From positions 1 through 21,656 of the IMG/VR virus record IMGVR_UViG_3300020463_000166: 21,656 bases of DNA; one strand, 5' to 3'. Each line of letters begins with the position of its first letter. Position 1 is the stretch's first letter. The notes under the pieces were generated by a model that saw nothing but the letters and a program-made list of their open reading frames with translations, ran no database searches and was not told the origin of the DNA. Below, piece after piece: positions 10,006-16,907 of the stretch. The position numbers and the translations under genes were made by a program. Source of the stretch: a virus.

Positions 10006-10734
10006 ATGAGTACATATGAAGCGGTCAAATATAACTTTAATGGGTCAGGTTTAACTAACATTGTTTCGATTGAGGTTGGCACAATACTTCCCTGGAGTAA
10101 TAGCACACTTCCATCTGGATATCTAAACTGTGATGGGTCTGCTGTTTCAAGGTCAACTTATGCAGCTTTATTTGCTGTGATAGCTACTGATTACGGTGTT
10201 GGCAATGGGTCATCGACATTCAACTTGCCAGACTTGCAAGATAAAGTTCCTGTTGGTGTGAGTGGCAGTAAGGCAGTGGCATCATCTGGAGGTTCGGCAA
10301 CTGCTACACCAGCTGGCTCAATTACTATTGGAGCTATCACTCCAGCTGGAAACTTAAGTATGAGTTCTATAACTCCCTCTGGAAATGTTGGCGGTAGTAC
10401 AGGAAATACAACAATCTCACAAAGCAATATGCCATCGCACCAGCATCGAAATAATGCTGGTCATCCAAACACAAACACAAATGATACAGCTGGAAGTGAT
10501 GGTGCTAGGAATATTTATGGAAATACAACATTTGGTAGACTACAACTGCTTGGAACCTTAACTGGGGGTGGTGGCGCTCACTCACACAATATGAGTGCAA
10601 ACTTTTCTGGTTCTGCTGTGACACCTAGCGGAAACTTTTCAGGAACTTCTGTTACTCCATCAGGTAGCTTTTCAGGAAGTTCTTTATCAACCTTGCAACC
10701 TTACGTTGCGATTAAATTCATGATTAAAATTTAG
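10006..10734 (+). CDS. Tail collar domain fibre protein
   Basis: A 242-residue protein. The start at 10006 is chosen because AGGAGA lies just upstream and the previous stop is one base away. Residues about 22-80 (GTILPWSNSTLPSGYLNCDGSAVSR, given here as a pattern: W, P-x-G-Y, C-D-G) match the phage tail collar domain (PF07484), and the end, LQPYVAIKFMIKI, is the usual collar terminal strand. The middle is Gly/Ser/Thr-rich with repeated TPAGN/TPSGN units. Two HxH motifs are present, H145-Q-H147 and H192-S-H194, like the metal-binding HxH motifs of T4 short-tail-fibre and long-fibre tips. This is a good candidate for the receptor-binding tip. Confidence 0.88.
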   Translation: MSTYEAVKYNFNGSGLTNIVSIEVGTILPWSNSTLPSGYLNCDGSAVSRSTYAALFAVIATDYGVGNGSSTFNLPDLQDKVPVGVSGSKAVASSGGSATATPAGSITIGAITPAGNLSMSSITPSGNVGGSTGNTTISQSNMPSHQHRNNAGHPNTNTNDTAGSDGARNIYGNTTFGRLQLLGTLTGGGGAHSHNMSANFSGSAVTPSGNFSGTSVTPSGSFSGSSLSTLQPYVAIKFMIKI

Positions 10735-10742
10735 GGGAAAAA

Positions 10743-11330
10743 ATGTTTGATAGCCAAAAAGTAGTAGATGCAAATTTTATAGTTAGTTTTGATACACCGT
10801 ACACAGAGTTATGTGATGAGATTATCAAAGAATTTGAGCAGATTATTGATAATAATAAAGGAACAACTCATTACATGAATGGTGCATTAGATGATGGTGC
10901 TGAGGGAAATAGAAAAGATGAAAGTCTGCTCTTCAATACTTGTTCATTAGATTTTCACGCAAAAATAAATGAGGTATTAGCAGAATATACACCTAAATAC
11001 GGTGATATGTTTCCAAGTTTTAATATGGATAATCATAGTTCTTTTGTAAGTAAAGTTCAGAGAACTCCCCCAAAAGGAGGGTTTCATTCTTGGCATCCAG
11101 AACACGGTTCTTCTTGGACTACCCTCCATAGAACGCTTGTATGGACACTATATTTAAATGATGTTCCAGAAGGAGAAGGTGAAACAGAATTCTTAGAATA
11201 TGGTTTAAAAGTACAGCCAAAAAAAGCAAGGCTTTGTTATTTTCCAGCTGGCTGGACACACACACACAGAGGTAATCCAGTTTATACAACAACAAAATAC
11301 ATAGCTACTGGCTGGTATCAGTTTTCATAG
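10743..11330 (+). CDS. 2-oxoglutarate/Fe(II)-dependent oxygenase superfamily protein
   Basis: A 195-residue protein with an AGGGG Shine-Dalgarno directly upstream. The double-stranded beta-helix signature is visible: H118-P-E120 as the HxD/E pair, a G-E-T-E-F strand, PAGWTHTHRG with H173/H175 as the distal metal ligand and R176 beside it, and K185 before the final ATGWY strand. The spacing between the HxE and the distal His (about 55 residues) fits the family, which couples 2-oxoglutarate decarboxylation to hydroxylation of protein or nucleic acid substrates. Such genes are common in marine phages, but the substrate is usually unknown. Its place between the collar and fibre-chaperone genes suggests modification of a virion protein, as an inference. 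Confidence 0.82.
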   Translation: MFDSQKVVDANFIVSFDTPYTELCDEIIKEFEQIIDNNKGTTHYMNGALDDGAEGNRKDESLLFNTCSLDFHAKINEVLAEYTPKYGDMFPSFNMDNHSSFVSKVQRTPPKGGFHSWHPEHGSSWTTLHRTLVWTLYLNDVPEGEGETEFLEYGLKVQPKKARLCYFPAGWTHTHRGNPVYTTTKYIATGWYQFS

Positions 11331-11339
11331 GAGATTTAA

Positions 11340-11822
11340 ATGACACATTACGCATTGATTGTACCAGATAAAACAATCGTAAAAGATGGGGTTGGTTATG
11401 AAATAGCATCAGACGATACTTGGATAAATACATACTCTTCAATTCATTCTATCCAAATCAATGACAGTTCTGGTGAAGTTGAGCCAGTATCAGGAGATAA
11501 CCGCACAGCAACCCCAGATGAAATTAAAGCAGTACAAGATAAGTGGACTGCATTAAAAGCGGTAGCTGACAAGGCAAACGAAGATTACATTAATAGCTGG
11601 GATAGAGTTCGTTCAGACCGTTCTTTTTTACTTTCTGATACTGACTGGACTGTGATGCCTGATAGTCCTCTGACTAGCGATAAGCAACAAGATTATAAAA
11701 CGTACAGGGCAAATCTTAGAAATATACCACAGACATATTCTTCTAATAGTCCAAAGGATATTACTTTTTCTAATGGTAATGTGTCTGTAAGTGCTAGCCA
11801 GAAAATTACAAAGCCAAGTTAA
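11340..11822 (+). CDS. Tail fibre assembly chaperone-like protein
   Basis: A 160-residue protein with AGGAG before the start. Residues about 86-130 carry the typical pattern R-x-x-R-x-x-L-L-x-x-T/S-D-W-T-x-x-x-D-S-P-L, followed by K-Q-x-x-Y-x-x-Y-R-x-x-L-R-N-I-P. This is the hallmark of the phage tail assembly chaperone family (Phage_TAC/APC-type, PF16778-like). These proteins help the fibre or tip trimerise and are encoded next to their fibres, as here. The N-terminal half (about 1-60) is a variable region that could bind the specific fibre. The C-terminus is Ser-rich. Confidence 0.78.
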   Translation: MTHYALIVPDKTIVKDGVGYEIASDDTWINTYSSIHSIQINDSSGEVEPVSGDNRTATPDEIKAVQDKWTALKAVADKANEDYINSWDRVRSDRSFLLSDTDWTVMPDSPLTSDKQQDYKTYRANLRNIPQTYSSNSPKDITFSNGNVSVSASQKITKPS

Positions 11823-11827
11823 AATGT

Positions 11828-12325
11828 ATGCTCGACCCTCTCTCAATCACAGCGGCAATTGCCACAGCTAATACAGCATTTAATGGATTGAAGAGAGCCT
11901 TTCAAGTAGGCAAAGATATTCAGAGTATGACTAATGACTTATCCAAGTGGATGAGTGCCGCATCTGATATTGAGAACGCACAAAAGAGAGCTAAGAACCC
12001 TTCTCTTCTCACCAAACTTACACGCAGAGGTAGTGTCGAACAGGAAGCTGTTGAAGCATTGACTGCTAAAAAAAAGCTCGAAGAGCAACGTTATGAGTTA
12101 CAACAGTTTATTAAGTTTACGCATGGTACTCATGCATGGAATGAACTGCTTAAGATGGAAGGTGACATACGCAAGCGTAGACAGAAAGAGATATATGATA
12201 GACAAGTATTCAAGCAGAAGGTTATAACTATAGTTGCATTGACTATTGTTTTGATTGGTGGTCTGTTTATACTAGGATTATTTATATACGGATTGATGCA
12301 ACTCGACCAAGGAAACATAGGCTGA
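11828..12325 (+). CDS. Conserved phage protein with C-terminal membrane anchor, function unknown
   Basis: A 165-residue protein. The N-terminus (MLDPLSITAAIATANTAFNGL) is an amphipathic Ala-rich helix, the middle (about 35-130) is highly charged and probably coiled-coil, and residues about 133-157 (VITIVALTIVLIGGLFILGL and on) form one clear transmembrane helix. This layout occurs in many marine phages beside the lysis genes. A cytoplasmic or virion helical domain with a C-terminal anchor could mean a role in lysis timing or spanin-like function, but nothing here proves it. No good Shine-Dalgarno precedes ATG 11828. The stop overlaps the next start (TGATG). Confidence 0.72.
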   Translation: MLDPLSITAAIATANTAFNGLKRAFQVGKDIQSMTNDLSKWMSAASDIENAQKRAKNPSLLTKLTRRGSVEQEAVEALTAKKKLEEQRYELQQFIKFTHGTHAWNELLKMEGDIRKRRQKEIYDRQVFKQKVITIVALTIVLIGGLFILGLFIYGLMQLDQGNIG

Positions 12326-12522
12326 TGACTCCAGAAACATTAGACAAGTGGCGAATCCTCCCACGCTTGATGATGCTAGCTATGACCTGTGTTTACATTC
12401 GGTGCATCGAGTGGGCATTGAGTCAGCCTGACCTTACCACTCAACAGGCTGGCTTGGTGTCCGTTGTGACTGGTGCTATGACTGGAGCATTCGCCATATG
12501 GCTTGGGAAGGAGTCAAGTTAA
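12325..12522 (+). CDS. Small two-transmembrane protein, holin-like
   Basis: A 65-residue protein with two hydrophobic helices (about 12-30 and 43-60) separated by a short polar loop containing Q-P-D and Q-Q-A-G. The C-terminus is charged. Its length, topology and position between a membrane protein and a second holin-like gene, just before the endolysin, suggest a class II holin or holin partner. The TGATG overlap with the gene before shows translational coupling. No enzymatic motif is present. Confidence 0.65.
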   Translation: MTPETLDKWRILPRLMMLAMTCVYIRCIEWALSQPDLTTQQAGLVSVVTGAMTGAFAIWLGKESS

Positions 12523-12523
12523 A

Positions 12524-12889
12524 ATGATTTTTAAAGCACTTTCAATGGTTGGTGGCATGGCTTCTACTTGGCTAGAATCCAAAGCAGAATCACAAAAACT
12601 TAATCTTGAGATTAAAAAGAAGCAGTTGACTGGTGATATTGACTGGGATTTAGAAGCTATGAAGGGTTCGCAGTCGAGCTGGAAAGACGAATATCTGGTA
12701 ATTTTATTTAGTATCCCACTTATCCTCTGTTTCATGGGAGAGTGGGGGAGAGATATAGTTGAACAGGGCTTCAGAGCCTTAGAGACGATGCCTGAGTGGT
12801 ATCAGGTGACTTTGGGTTGTATTGTAGCCGCCAGCTTTGGCGTACGCTCAGTGACTAAATTCTTTGGGCTACGAAAGAATGGGAAGTAA
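12524..12889 (+). CDS. Holin, GTA-type 3TM family
   Basis: A 121-residue protein. The start at 12524 is preferred over an upstream in-frame start at 12503 because AAGGAG lies before it and the previous gene stops one base earlier. Residues 1-50 are charged and helical. Then comes S-W-K-D-E-Y, a hydrophobic helix (YLVILFSIPLILCFMG), a G-F-R-A-L-E-x-x-P-E-W-Y linker, and a second helix ending A-A-S-F-G-V-R-S. This W-x-D-E, P-x-W-Y and S-F-G-x-R order is that of the 3TM holins of gene transfer agents and related phages (PF11351). The protein would permeabilise the inner membrane to release the endolysin encoded 70 bases downstream. Confidence 0.8.
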   Translation: MIFKALSMVGGMASTWLESKAESQKLNLEIKKKQLTGDIDWDLEAMKGSQSSWKDEYLVILFSIPLILCFMGEWGRDIVEQGFRALETMPEWYQVTLGCIVAASFGVRSVTKFFGLRKNGK

Positions 12890-12959
12890 TTGGGATAAGA
12901 ATCGTGAGAGACTACGCATACATAGGGATTGGGATATTAGAAACTTTAGGAGAAAAAAC

Positions 12960-13427
12960 ATGGCATTTAAATTATCACAACGGTCGCTGGACAAACTGGA
13001 TGGAGTACATCCTGAACTTGTTAAGGTTGTTAAGAAAGCGATTGAGTATACGGACGTAGACTTTGGAGTTATCTATGGTGTTCGAGACCTAGAAACCCAG
13101 AAGAAATTATATGAAGCTGGCAAATCACAGACGATGGCTAGTAAACATTTGCTACAAGAGGATGGTTATGCACATGCTGTTGACCTTATGGCTTATGATG
13201 GCAGTAATCCATCTTGGGATATTGTGGATTATGATAACATAGCTGATGCTATGCGAAAGGCTGGCAAAGAAGTTGGCGTTGATTTGGTTTGGGGTGCTGC
13301 ATGGCACAAGTTATTAACGATGTCACCAGATAGTGCAGAGGATTTGATGAATGACTACATCGACACAAGACGAAAAGAATCAAGAAGACCGTTCATCGAT
13401 GGACCTCATTTTCAACTCCACACCTAG
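12960..13427 (+). CDS. Endolysin, M15-family L-alanyl-D-glutamate (or DD) peptidase
   Basis: A 155-residue protein. ATG 12960 is preceded by TAGGAGAAAAAAC, so it is preferred over an upstream in-frame start at 12864. Residues 61-76 give S-K-H63, then H72-A-V-D75-L, and the C-terminus has D147-G-P-H150-F, which together supply the His/Asp/His zinc ligands of the M15/VanY-like peptidases. R-D-L-E-T-Q and L-V-W-G-A-A-W are also typical. The first motif is longer than the usual SxHxxGxAxD, with about five extra residues between H63 and D75, so H72 may be a ligand instead. The enzyme would cut peptidoglycan stem peptides after holin action. It lacks a signal peptide, as expected for holin-dependent release. 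Confidence 0.88.
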   Translation: MAFKLSQRSLDKLDGVHPELVKVVKKAIEYTDVDFGVIYGVRDLETQKKLYEAGKSQTMASKHLLQEDGYAHAVDLMAYDGSNPSWDIVDYDNIADAMRKAGKEVGVDLVWGAAWHKLLTMSPDSAEDLMNDYIDTRRKESRRPFIDGPHFQLHT

Positions 13428-13506
13428 ACAACTAGCTTTCGACTTTGATGACTACGATGGTCCAGATGAACTCTGGTTGCATTATCTATGGTCACTTCTC
13501 CCATAG
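13399..13506 (+). CDS. Possible 35-residue ORF overlapping the endolysin end
   Basis: An ATG inside the last codons of the endolysin, in another frame, opens a 35-residue ORF. It has an acidic core (D-F-D-D-Y-D-G-P-D-E) followed by an aromatic/leucine-rich tail (L-W-L-H-Y-L-W-S-L-L-P) and ends at TAG 13504-13506, exactly at the end of a hairpin. There is no strong Shine-Dalgarno, but the ORF could be reached by coupling from the endolysin. It is too short to judge and may be chance. Confidence 0.25.
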   Translation: MDLIFNSTPRQLAFDFDDYDGPDELWLHYLWSLLP

Positions 13507-13513
13507 CTTTTTT
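13486..13513 (+). terminator. Probable Rho-independent terminator of the late operon
   Basis: CTATGG (13486-13491) and CCATAG (13501-13506) form a six-base-pair stem with a nine-base pyrimidine-rich loop, followed at once by CTTTTTTC. It sits where the rightward late genes meet the leftward early genes. The stem is short, so termination may be partial. The reverse strand has no T run after the stem, so it would act only rightward. Confidence 0.5.
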
Positions 13514-13704
13514 CTTTCTATATATAAAGATATGATGTCCTCGAAGTTGTTTGGCTTGCGAGGTGGTACTGTGCTGTAGATATTGTAGGCTTGGAAGCAT
13601 CTGTTTTCGTTATAAACTTTTTCGCTTAATGCCTGGCATTCTCTCGCTGACTCGAGGTCGATAGTAAGCATGAGAATAACTGTGTGTGTCATTTCTGTAA
13701 TCAT
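13492..13704 (-). CDS. Hypothetical 70-residue protein, last gene of the leftward operon
   Basis: Not recognised. It is a mixed, soluble-looking protein with a hydrophobic strand near the N-terminus (HTVILMLTIDL) and a charged C-terminal helix (LYIERKKLWEK). ATG 13704 is followed by an in-frame ATG at 13689. The only Shine-Dalgarno-like sequence, AGAAAG, lies in the 3' arm of a stable nested hairpin (13708-13796) that ends three bases before the start codon, so translation may be controlled by RNA structure. Its 3' end overlaps the late-operon terminator hairpin on the opposite strand. Confidence 0.55.
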   Translation of the reverse strand: MITEMTHTVILMLTIDLESARECQALSEKVYNENRCFQAYNIYSTVPPRKPNNFEDIISLYIERKKLWEK

Positions 13705-13707
13705 ATT

Positions 13708-13796
13708 CTGTGCTTTCTTTATCTGCTAGGAGGTCGGCAAGCAGAGCAGTATTAGACCTCCCAGCATGTTTTAGGACTTCTTTGGAGAAAGCACAG
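13708..13796 (-). promoter_or_regulatory. Nested RNA hairpin between SSB-like gene and 70-residue gene
   Basis: The outer arms, 13708-13718 and 13786-13796, are an 11-bp perfect inverted repeat (CTGTGCTTTCT/AGAAAGCACAG). The inner arms, 13725-13735 and 13755-13765, form 11 bp around a 19-nt loop. Their single mismatch is A.C on the plus strand but G.U on the minus strand, so the minus-strand transcript of this operon is the better folder. The 3' outer arm covers the ribosome-binding region of the gene starting at 13704. No T run follows, so it is not an intrinsic terminator. Confidence 0.65.
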
Positions 13797-13798
13797 CC

Positions 13799-14167
13799 CT
13801 AAAATGGAATATCATCTGATTCAATGTCATTGTCAACAGATGATTGTTCTTGTTCTTGCTTTGGTGATAGCTTAAGAGACAGCATGATACCATATGAGCC
13901 TTGCTTTACCCAAGCTGCAACACGACTATTGTCAGATGGTAAATCAATTGAACCAGTAAATTGTGGTGCCATTCCATTAGAGTTATCATTGTCCCACATA
14001 CGACCAATCTTTAGGTATATATCACGAACAACACTCTTATCTTTTTGTTCTGACTTAACAATGCATATACGACTTTCATTGCCATTATCATTAAGTGTAC
14101 CAGTACCACTCAGCTCTTCATTGTTTGGTTGAAAAACTGCACCAGTATTTGTGTTATCATATTCCAT
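13799..14167 (-). CDS. Single-stranded DNA-binding-like protein with DDIPF C-terminal tail
   Basis: A 122-residue protein. The last residues, D-N-D-I-E-S-D-D-I-P-F, copy the acidic tip of bacterial SSB proteins, which recruits replication and repair partners. The body has beta-rich segments with N-T-G-A-V-F near the start, D-I-Y-L-K-I-G-R-M-W in the middle and S-R-V-A-A-W-V-K-Q-G-S-Y-G-I-M-L-S-L-K-L near the end, resembling small OB-fold-like or DUF736-like phage proteins. It overlaps the upstream ERF gene by 11 nt and so belongs with the recombination genes. Role inferred: protecting ssDNA and handing it to the annealing protein. The SSB assignment rests on the tail and the context. Confidence 0.65.
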   Translation of the reverse strand: MEYDNTNTGAVFQPNNEELSGTGTLNDNGNESRICIVKSEQKDKSVVRDIYLKIGRMWDNDNSNGMAPQFTGSIDLPSDNSRVAAWVKQGSYGIMLSLKLSPKQEQEQSSVDNDIESDDIPF

Positions 14168-14606
14168 AGTTATCCTTTCTAATTACTTTTCTTGGTTTCT
14201 GAAATGTACCAGACTTGCTAGATTCATTGCCGTCATCATCTGTGCTATCATCTGGCACTAAGTTAAGCATTCTTTGCAAAATGTACCGTGTCATATAAGT
14301 AATGCCACTACCAATTTGTTGACTGCCTTTCTTAGTATCGTCTAAGCAAGTACACTCACTCTCGATGAATGTATCACTTGGTATGTGTCGTAGTTGTATG
14401 TTGAGTATCGGTGAATTATGTTCATTCACTTTCATAGTGCCAATGCAAATAATGTTTTGCTTTTGCAACTCAAGTTCAACCATAGGTATCATGTCTTTTA
14501 CCTTCATGTACTTGGCGTTGAACATTGCATTGTTACCCTCAACTTTTACTTTTTTGAACTCACACTCCATCAGAGCAGAATATATGTTTGCTGTTTTTAG
14601 AGTCAT
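14157..14606 (-). CDS. erf: ERF-family single-strand annealing recombinase
   Basis: A 149-residue protein. The start has AGGAGAAAAATAA before the ATG. The C-terminal half carries the family signature: Q-Q-I-G-S-G-I-T-Y-M-T-R-Y-I-L-Q-R-M-L-N-L, followed by an acidic D-D-S-T-D-D-D-G-N stretch, matching the G-S-x-x-T-Y-x-R-R-Y-x-L core of ERF proteins (PF04404). These anneal complementary ssDNA and drive phage recombination and genome circularisation. It is shorter than P22 Erf (about 200 residues), with the C-terminal part reduced. Its neighbours are a YqaJ exonuclease, which would generate the ssDNA, and an SSB-like protein. Start and stop overlap (ATGA) with the small gene upstream. Confidence 0.85.
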   Translation of the reverse strand: MTLKTANIYSALMECEFKKVKVEGNNAMFNAKYMKVKDMIPMVELELQKQNIICIGTMKVNEHNSPILNIQLRHIPSDTFIESECTCLDDTKKGSQQIGSGITYMTRYILQRMLNLVPDDSTDDDGNESSKSGTFQKPRKVIRKDNYGI

Positions 14607-14770
14607 TTATTTTTCTCCTTTCTTTCTATTTCTTTCATTGCAGCTTGTTCTGCTGCCAGTTCTAATTCAATCTCATGCTTCTGCTTTGTGATAAAAGATT
14701 CCATCTCTGCAATCACAAGTAGCTTTGCAAGTAGCTTTGATTGTCTAATCTGATTGTTTAGTCCGTCCAT
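14603..14770 (-). CDS. Small 55-residue helical protein between exonuclease and ERF genes
   Basis: A short ORF with ATG 14770 preceded by GGAGAAAGCA, the same Shine-Dalgarno module used by other genes of this operon. It ends in TGA that overlaps the ERF ATG (ATGA), and it begins 26 nt inside the exonuclease gene. The product is almost entirely helical and charged (a Leu-rich first half, then E-I-E-L-E-L-A-A-E-Q-A-A and K-E-I-E-R-K-E-K-N-K), a likely coiled coil. Its place suggests an adaptor between exonuclease and annealing protein or simply a coupling ORF. No family recognised. Confidence 0.7.
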   Translation of the reverse strand: MDGLNNQIRQSKLLAKLLVIAEMESFITKQKHEIELELAAEQAAMKEIERKEKNK

Positions 14771-15656
14771 TGCTTTCTCCTTTCATTATGTCATAAGCAA
14801 GTTGTATTGGCTTTCGTAGCTTAATACTCCTTCTTCCGGTCTTCGATACTGATATTACTAGGTAATCATTGTACATCTCATACACATCATCTGTTACATG
14901 ACTAAGCAGTCTTTTCTTTGCATCTGCATGCTTATCTGCTTCTGCCATAGTCTGTATGTATTCATGTGTATCATTAGTAAACTCATTACTATGACCCATA
15001 CTCTTCTGAATCTTCCTATCAATTGGGATTGCATTGACTTCTGGGGGGTCTGCAATCCCATTGTCGGCAGGTCTTACCTTAGGAATAATATGATTGAGCC
15101 AAAACTTTTTCACAAGCTCCATAATTTTTGCAGCATATAGTTCGTTGTACTCGATATGGGACTGATGATACTTGCTACCATTACCTTGTATGATTGATAT
15201 GAATGCACCAGCACAATGATAACGAGTTCGTATTGGTCGTTGTTTCATTCTGTGTCTGTGCAAATGCATATAGAATTGTAACTGTGGCATGTATCTTTCG
15301 ATAATATCTTGGATGGATGTAAATGGATTCGTATGCTTGCACTCGAGAACCCATTCCCTTTTATCTGAATGCTGTGTAATCAAACCATCAAGACTTGCAG
15401 CACAAGGGACACCATCAATAAGATAGACTCCAATTTTTTTATCTCTCTCAACCCAAGATGCATCGAGATGATTGCTATGCTGTTTCAAGAACCACTCAAC
15501 ATTAAGCTGCTCTGTGGTAATACCCATCTGAACTTGTAGATTATCAGATAAATCTTCTGGTTGTTTCTCTCCAATTTTTTCTAGGTAGAGATTCTCCCAG
15601 TCACCTTTTACTAATCGGATGGTATCACTACCACCCACGAATTTCGTTCTATCCAT
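14745..15656 (-). CDS. YqaJ-like viral exonuclease (lambda exonuclease fold)
   Basis: A 303-residue protein with AGGAGAAAGCAC before the ATG. The PD-(D/E)XK-type nuclease core is visible: G-G-S-D (8-11), G-I-T-T-E-Q (45-50), S-L-D90-G, E105-C-K107 as the E-x-K catalytic pair, then P-Q-L-Q-F-Y-M (124-130), as in YqaJ recombinases (PF09588). These enzymes resect dsDNA ends for the partner annealing protein, here the ERF gene two ORFs downstream. The C-terminal 100 residues (charged, with Q-K-S-M-G-H and R-R-S-I-K-L) go beyond the usual core and may bind DNA or partners. Confidence 0.85.
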   Translation of the reverse strand: MDRTKFVGGSDTIRLVKGDWENLYLEKIGEKQPEDLSDNLQVQMGITTEQLNVEWFLKQHSNHLDASWVERDKKIGVYLIDGVPCAASLDGLITQHSDKREWVLECKHTNPFTSIQDIIERYMPQLQFYMHLHRHRMKQRPIRTRYHCAGAFISIIQGNGSKYHQSHIEYNELYAAKIMELVKKFWLNHIIPKVRPADNGIADPPEVNAIPIDRKIQKSMGHSNEFTNDTHEYIQTMAEADKHADAKKRLLSHVTDDVYEMYNDYLVISVSKTGRRSIKLRKPIQLAYDIMKGESNGRTKQSD

Positions 15657-15690
15657 GTGCTTTCTCCTTATTTATATGGCGATTGTAGTT

Positions 15691-16185
15691 TCATTGATGC
15701 AACTGGTCAAGCCTTTTGTCTATCTGAGTTACAAAGTTTTGTCGTTCATCAACATTGTTTTTCATGATTGCATACACCTCAGAAAATGACGGAAAGATTT
15801 TGTAGTTCCGTATTGCCATTCCAAGAGCATGATGAACACAGTCTGCTGGTAAGATAGCAAGTTGCTCAAGGATAGCTTCACTCCTTTGCTCCACCTCTTC
15901 CATTGTTGAGTTGTAAGGTTTGTAGAAAAGAAACTTCCATTTTGCAATACGACTTACCAGATGCTCTCTGTCCAATGGTGTCATGTATACTCGCATAACA
16001 TCACTGGCTTTGAGTGCAGCAGTAGAATCAGTGCAAGTAATAAGAACCTTGTCTATGTTTACACCATTAATATCCAAGAGCTCTTGCTTCATCTTCATGT
16101 TTGCAAAGGTTGGTGTACGGAATGCAAGCAATAGTTCAACTGCTCCCACTCCGTCTTTTACTAGATGTATTTTTTTTTCTATCAT
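15691..16185 (-). CDS. Hypothetical phage protein, possible replication accessory
   Basis: A 164-residue protein with AAGGAGACATC before the ATG, which overlaps the stop of the gene before (ATGA). The C-terminal region has the pattern E-Q-L-A-I-L-P-A-D-C-V-H-H-A-L then F-P-S-F-S-E-V-Y-A-I-M. This P-A-D ... F-P-S-x-x-E-x arrangement is common in small phage proteins near replication genes. Residues about 55-105 contain D-R-E-H-L-V-S-R-I-A-K-W-K. No enzyme motif is clear. A helicase-loader-like or replisome accessory role is only a guess from this pattern and from the recombination genes beside it. Confidence 0.6.
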   Translation of the reverse strand: MIEKKIHLVKDGVGAVELLLAFRTPTFANMKMKQELLDINGVNIDKVLITCTDSTAALKASDVMRVYMTPLDREHLVSRIAKWKFLFYKPYNSTMEEVEQRSEAILEQLAILPADCVHHALGMAIRNYKIFPSFSEVYAIMKNNVDERQNFVTQIDKRLDQLHQ

Positions 16186-16550
16186 GATGTCTCCTTCTTT
16201 GTTTTTGTTAATTGTTTTTCGATGTGTCGTTTATGATATGCCAAACTATTTTTCTCAATATCAACTAAGCGTTTGATAATATTACTTGCTGCTTCAAGAG
16301 AGATAGGAAACGTAAACGCAACCATATCTTCCATAATATTTTCCCAGTCACTAACCTCAGCATATTGCTTGTCACCAACATGATAGGTTACACATGCTTT
16401 CTTTAGAGTTTCAATTATACGAAGGTTACGCAGCACTTGGTTTTGTATTTTCCATAACTGTTTGCCTGTTGCTGGTTTATCAAAGTCCTTATCCAAGTTC
16501 ATGTTAAGGGTTTCGATTTGTAAATTATTAAAGTCGATTTGTATTTCCAT
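16182..16550 (-). CDS. Hypothetical protein of recombination/early cluster
   Basis: A 122-residue protein with AGGAGTTCCAA before the ATG. It contains D-K-P-A-T-G-K-Q-L-W-K-I-Q-N-Q-V (25-40), a pattern seen in phage proteins and in some enzymes as a short helical motif, and F-P-I-S-L-E-A-A-S-N-I-I-K-R-L (81-95), which recalls a paired helical repeat. The C-terminus is very basic (K-Q-L-T-K-T-K-K-E). It may bind nucleic acid, but no function can be assigned. Confidence 0.6.
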   Translation of the reverse strand: MEIQIDFNNLQIETLNMNLDKDFDKPATGKQLWKIQNQVLRNLRIIETLKKACVTYHVGDKQYAEVSDWENIMEDMVAFTFPISLEAASNIIKRLVDIEKNSLAYHKRHIEKQLTKTKKETS

Positions 16551-16565
16551 TTGGAACTCCTGTTG

Positions 16566-16907
16566 TTACTCTATGTTTGATTCATGCCGTATGAGATACG
16601 CAAAGACATCTTCCCATACCTCATCTTTTATGATGACGCAGTATCTGGGAGAGCCCTTCTTGCGTTTACATACAGCAATGTCTTTGTCTTCTAGTAAATT
16701 AAATACATTAGGGAATTGACTACTGTCTCTGTACTTGACTTCGACAATCAAGTTTTGACCAGCGATATCAACAGTCAAATCCCCTCTGTACTCACCACCT
16801 AAACTGCCCGATAGTGGTTGTTTCTTTGTACGAATACCTAAACTATTAAATAATTTTAGAAACCACCTTTCGTGATAGCTTCCTTTTGCTTTACTCTTGC
16901 TAACCAT
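16566..16907 (-). CDS. PDDEXK nuclease, Holliday-junction-resolvase-like
   Basis: A 113-residue protein with AGGAGGACAC before the ATG, one of the strongest ribosome binding sites in the window. Order of motifs: K-G-S-Y-H-E13-R, Q-P-L-S-G-S-L-G-G, R-G-D43-L, and E56-V-K58, which give the E ... D ... ExK set of small PDDEXK enzymes (Hjc/phage resolvase-like). Length fits that group. It probably cleaves branched recombination or replication intermediates made by the ERF and YqaJ proteins encoded in the same operon. It overlaps the end of the upstream zinc-finger ORF by 52 nt. Confidence 0.75.
   Translation of the reverse strand: MVSKSKAKGSYHERWFLKLFNSLGIRTKKQPLSGSLGGEYRGDLTVDIAGQNLIVEVKYRDSSQFPNVFNLLEDKDIAVCKRKKGSPRYCVIIKDEVWEDVFAYLIRHESNIE

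Noticed and set aside
13824-14132. 102-codon plus-strand frame over the SSB-like gene
   Set aside because: It is a shadow of the minus-strand gene, whose DDIPF tail and operon context are convincing.
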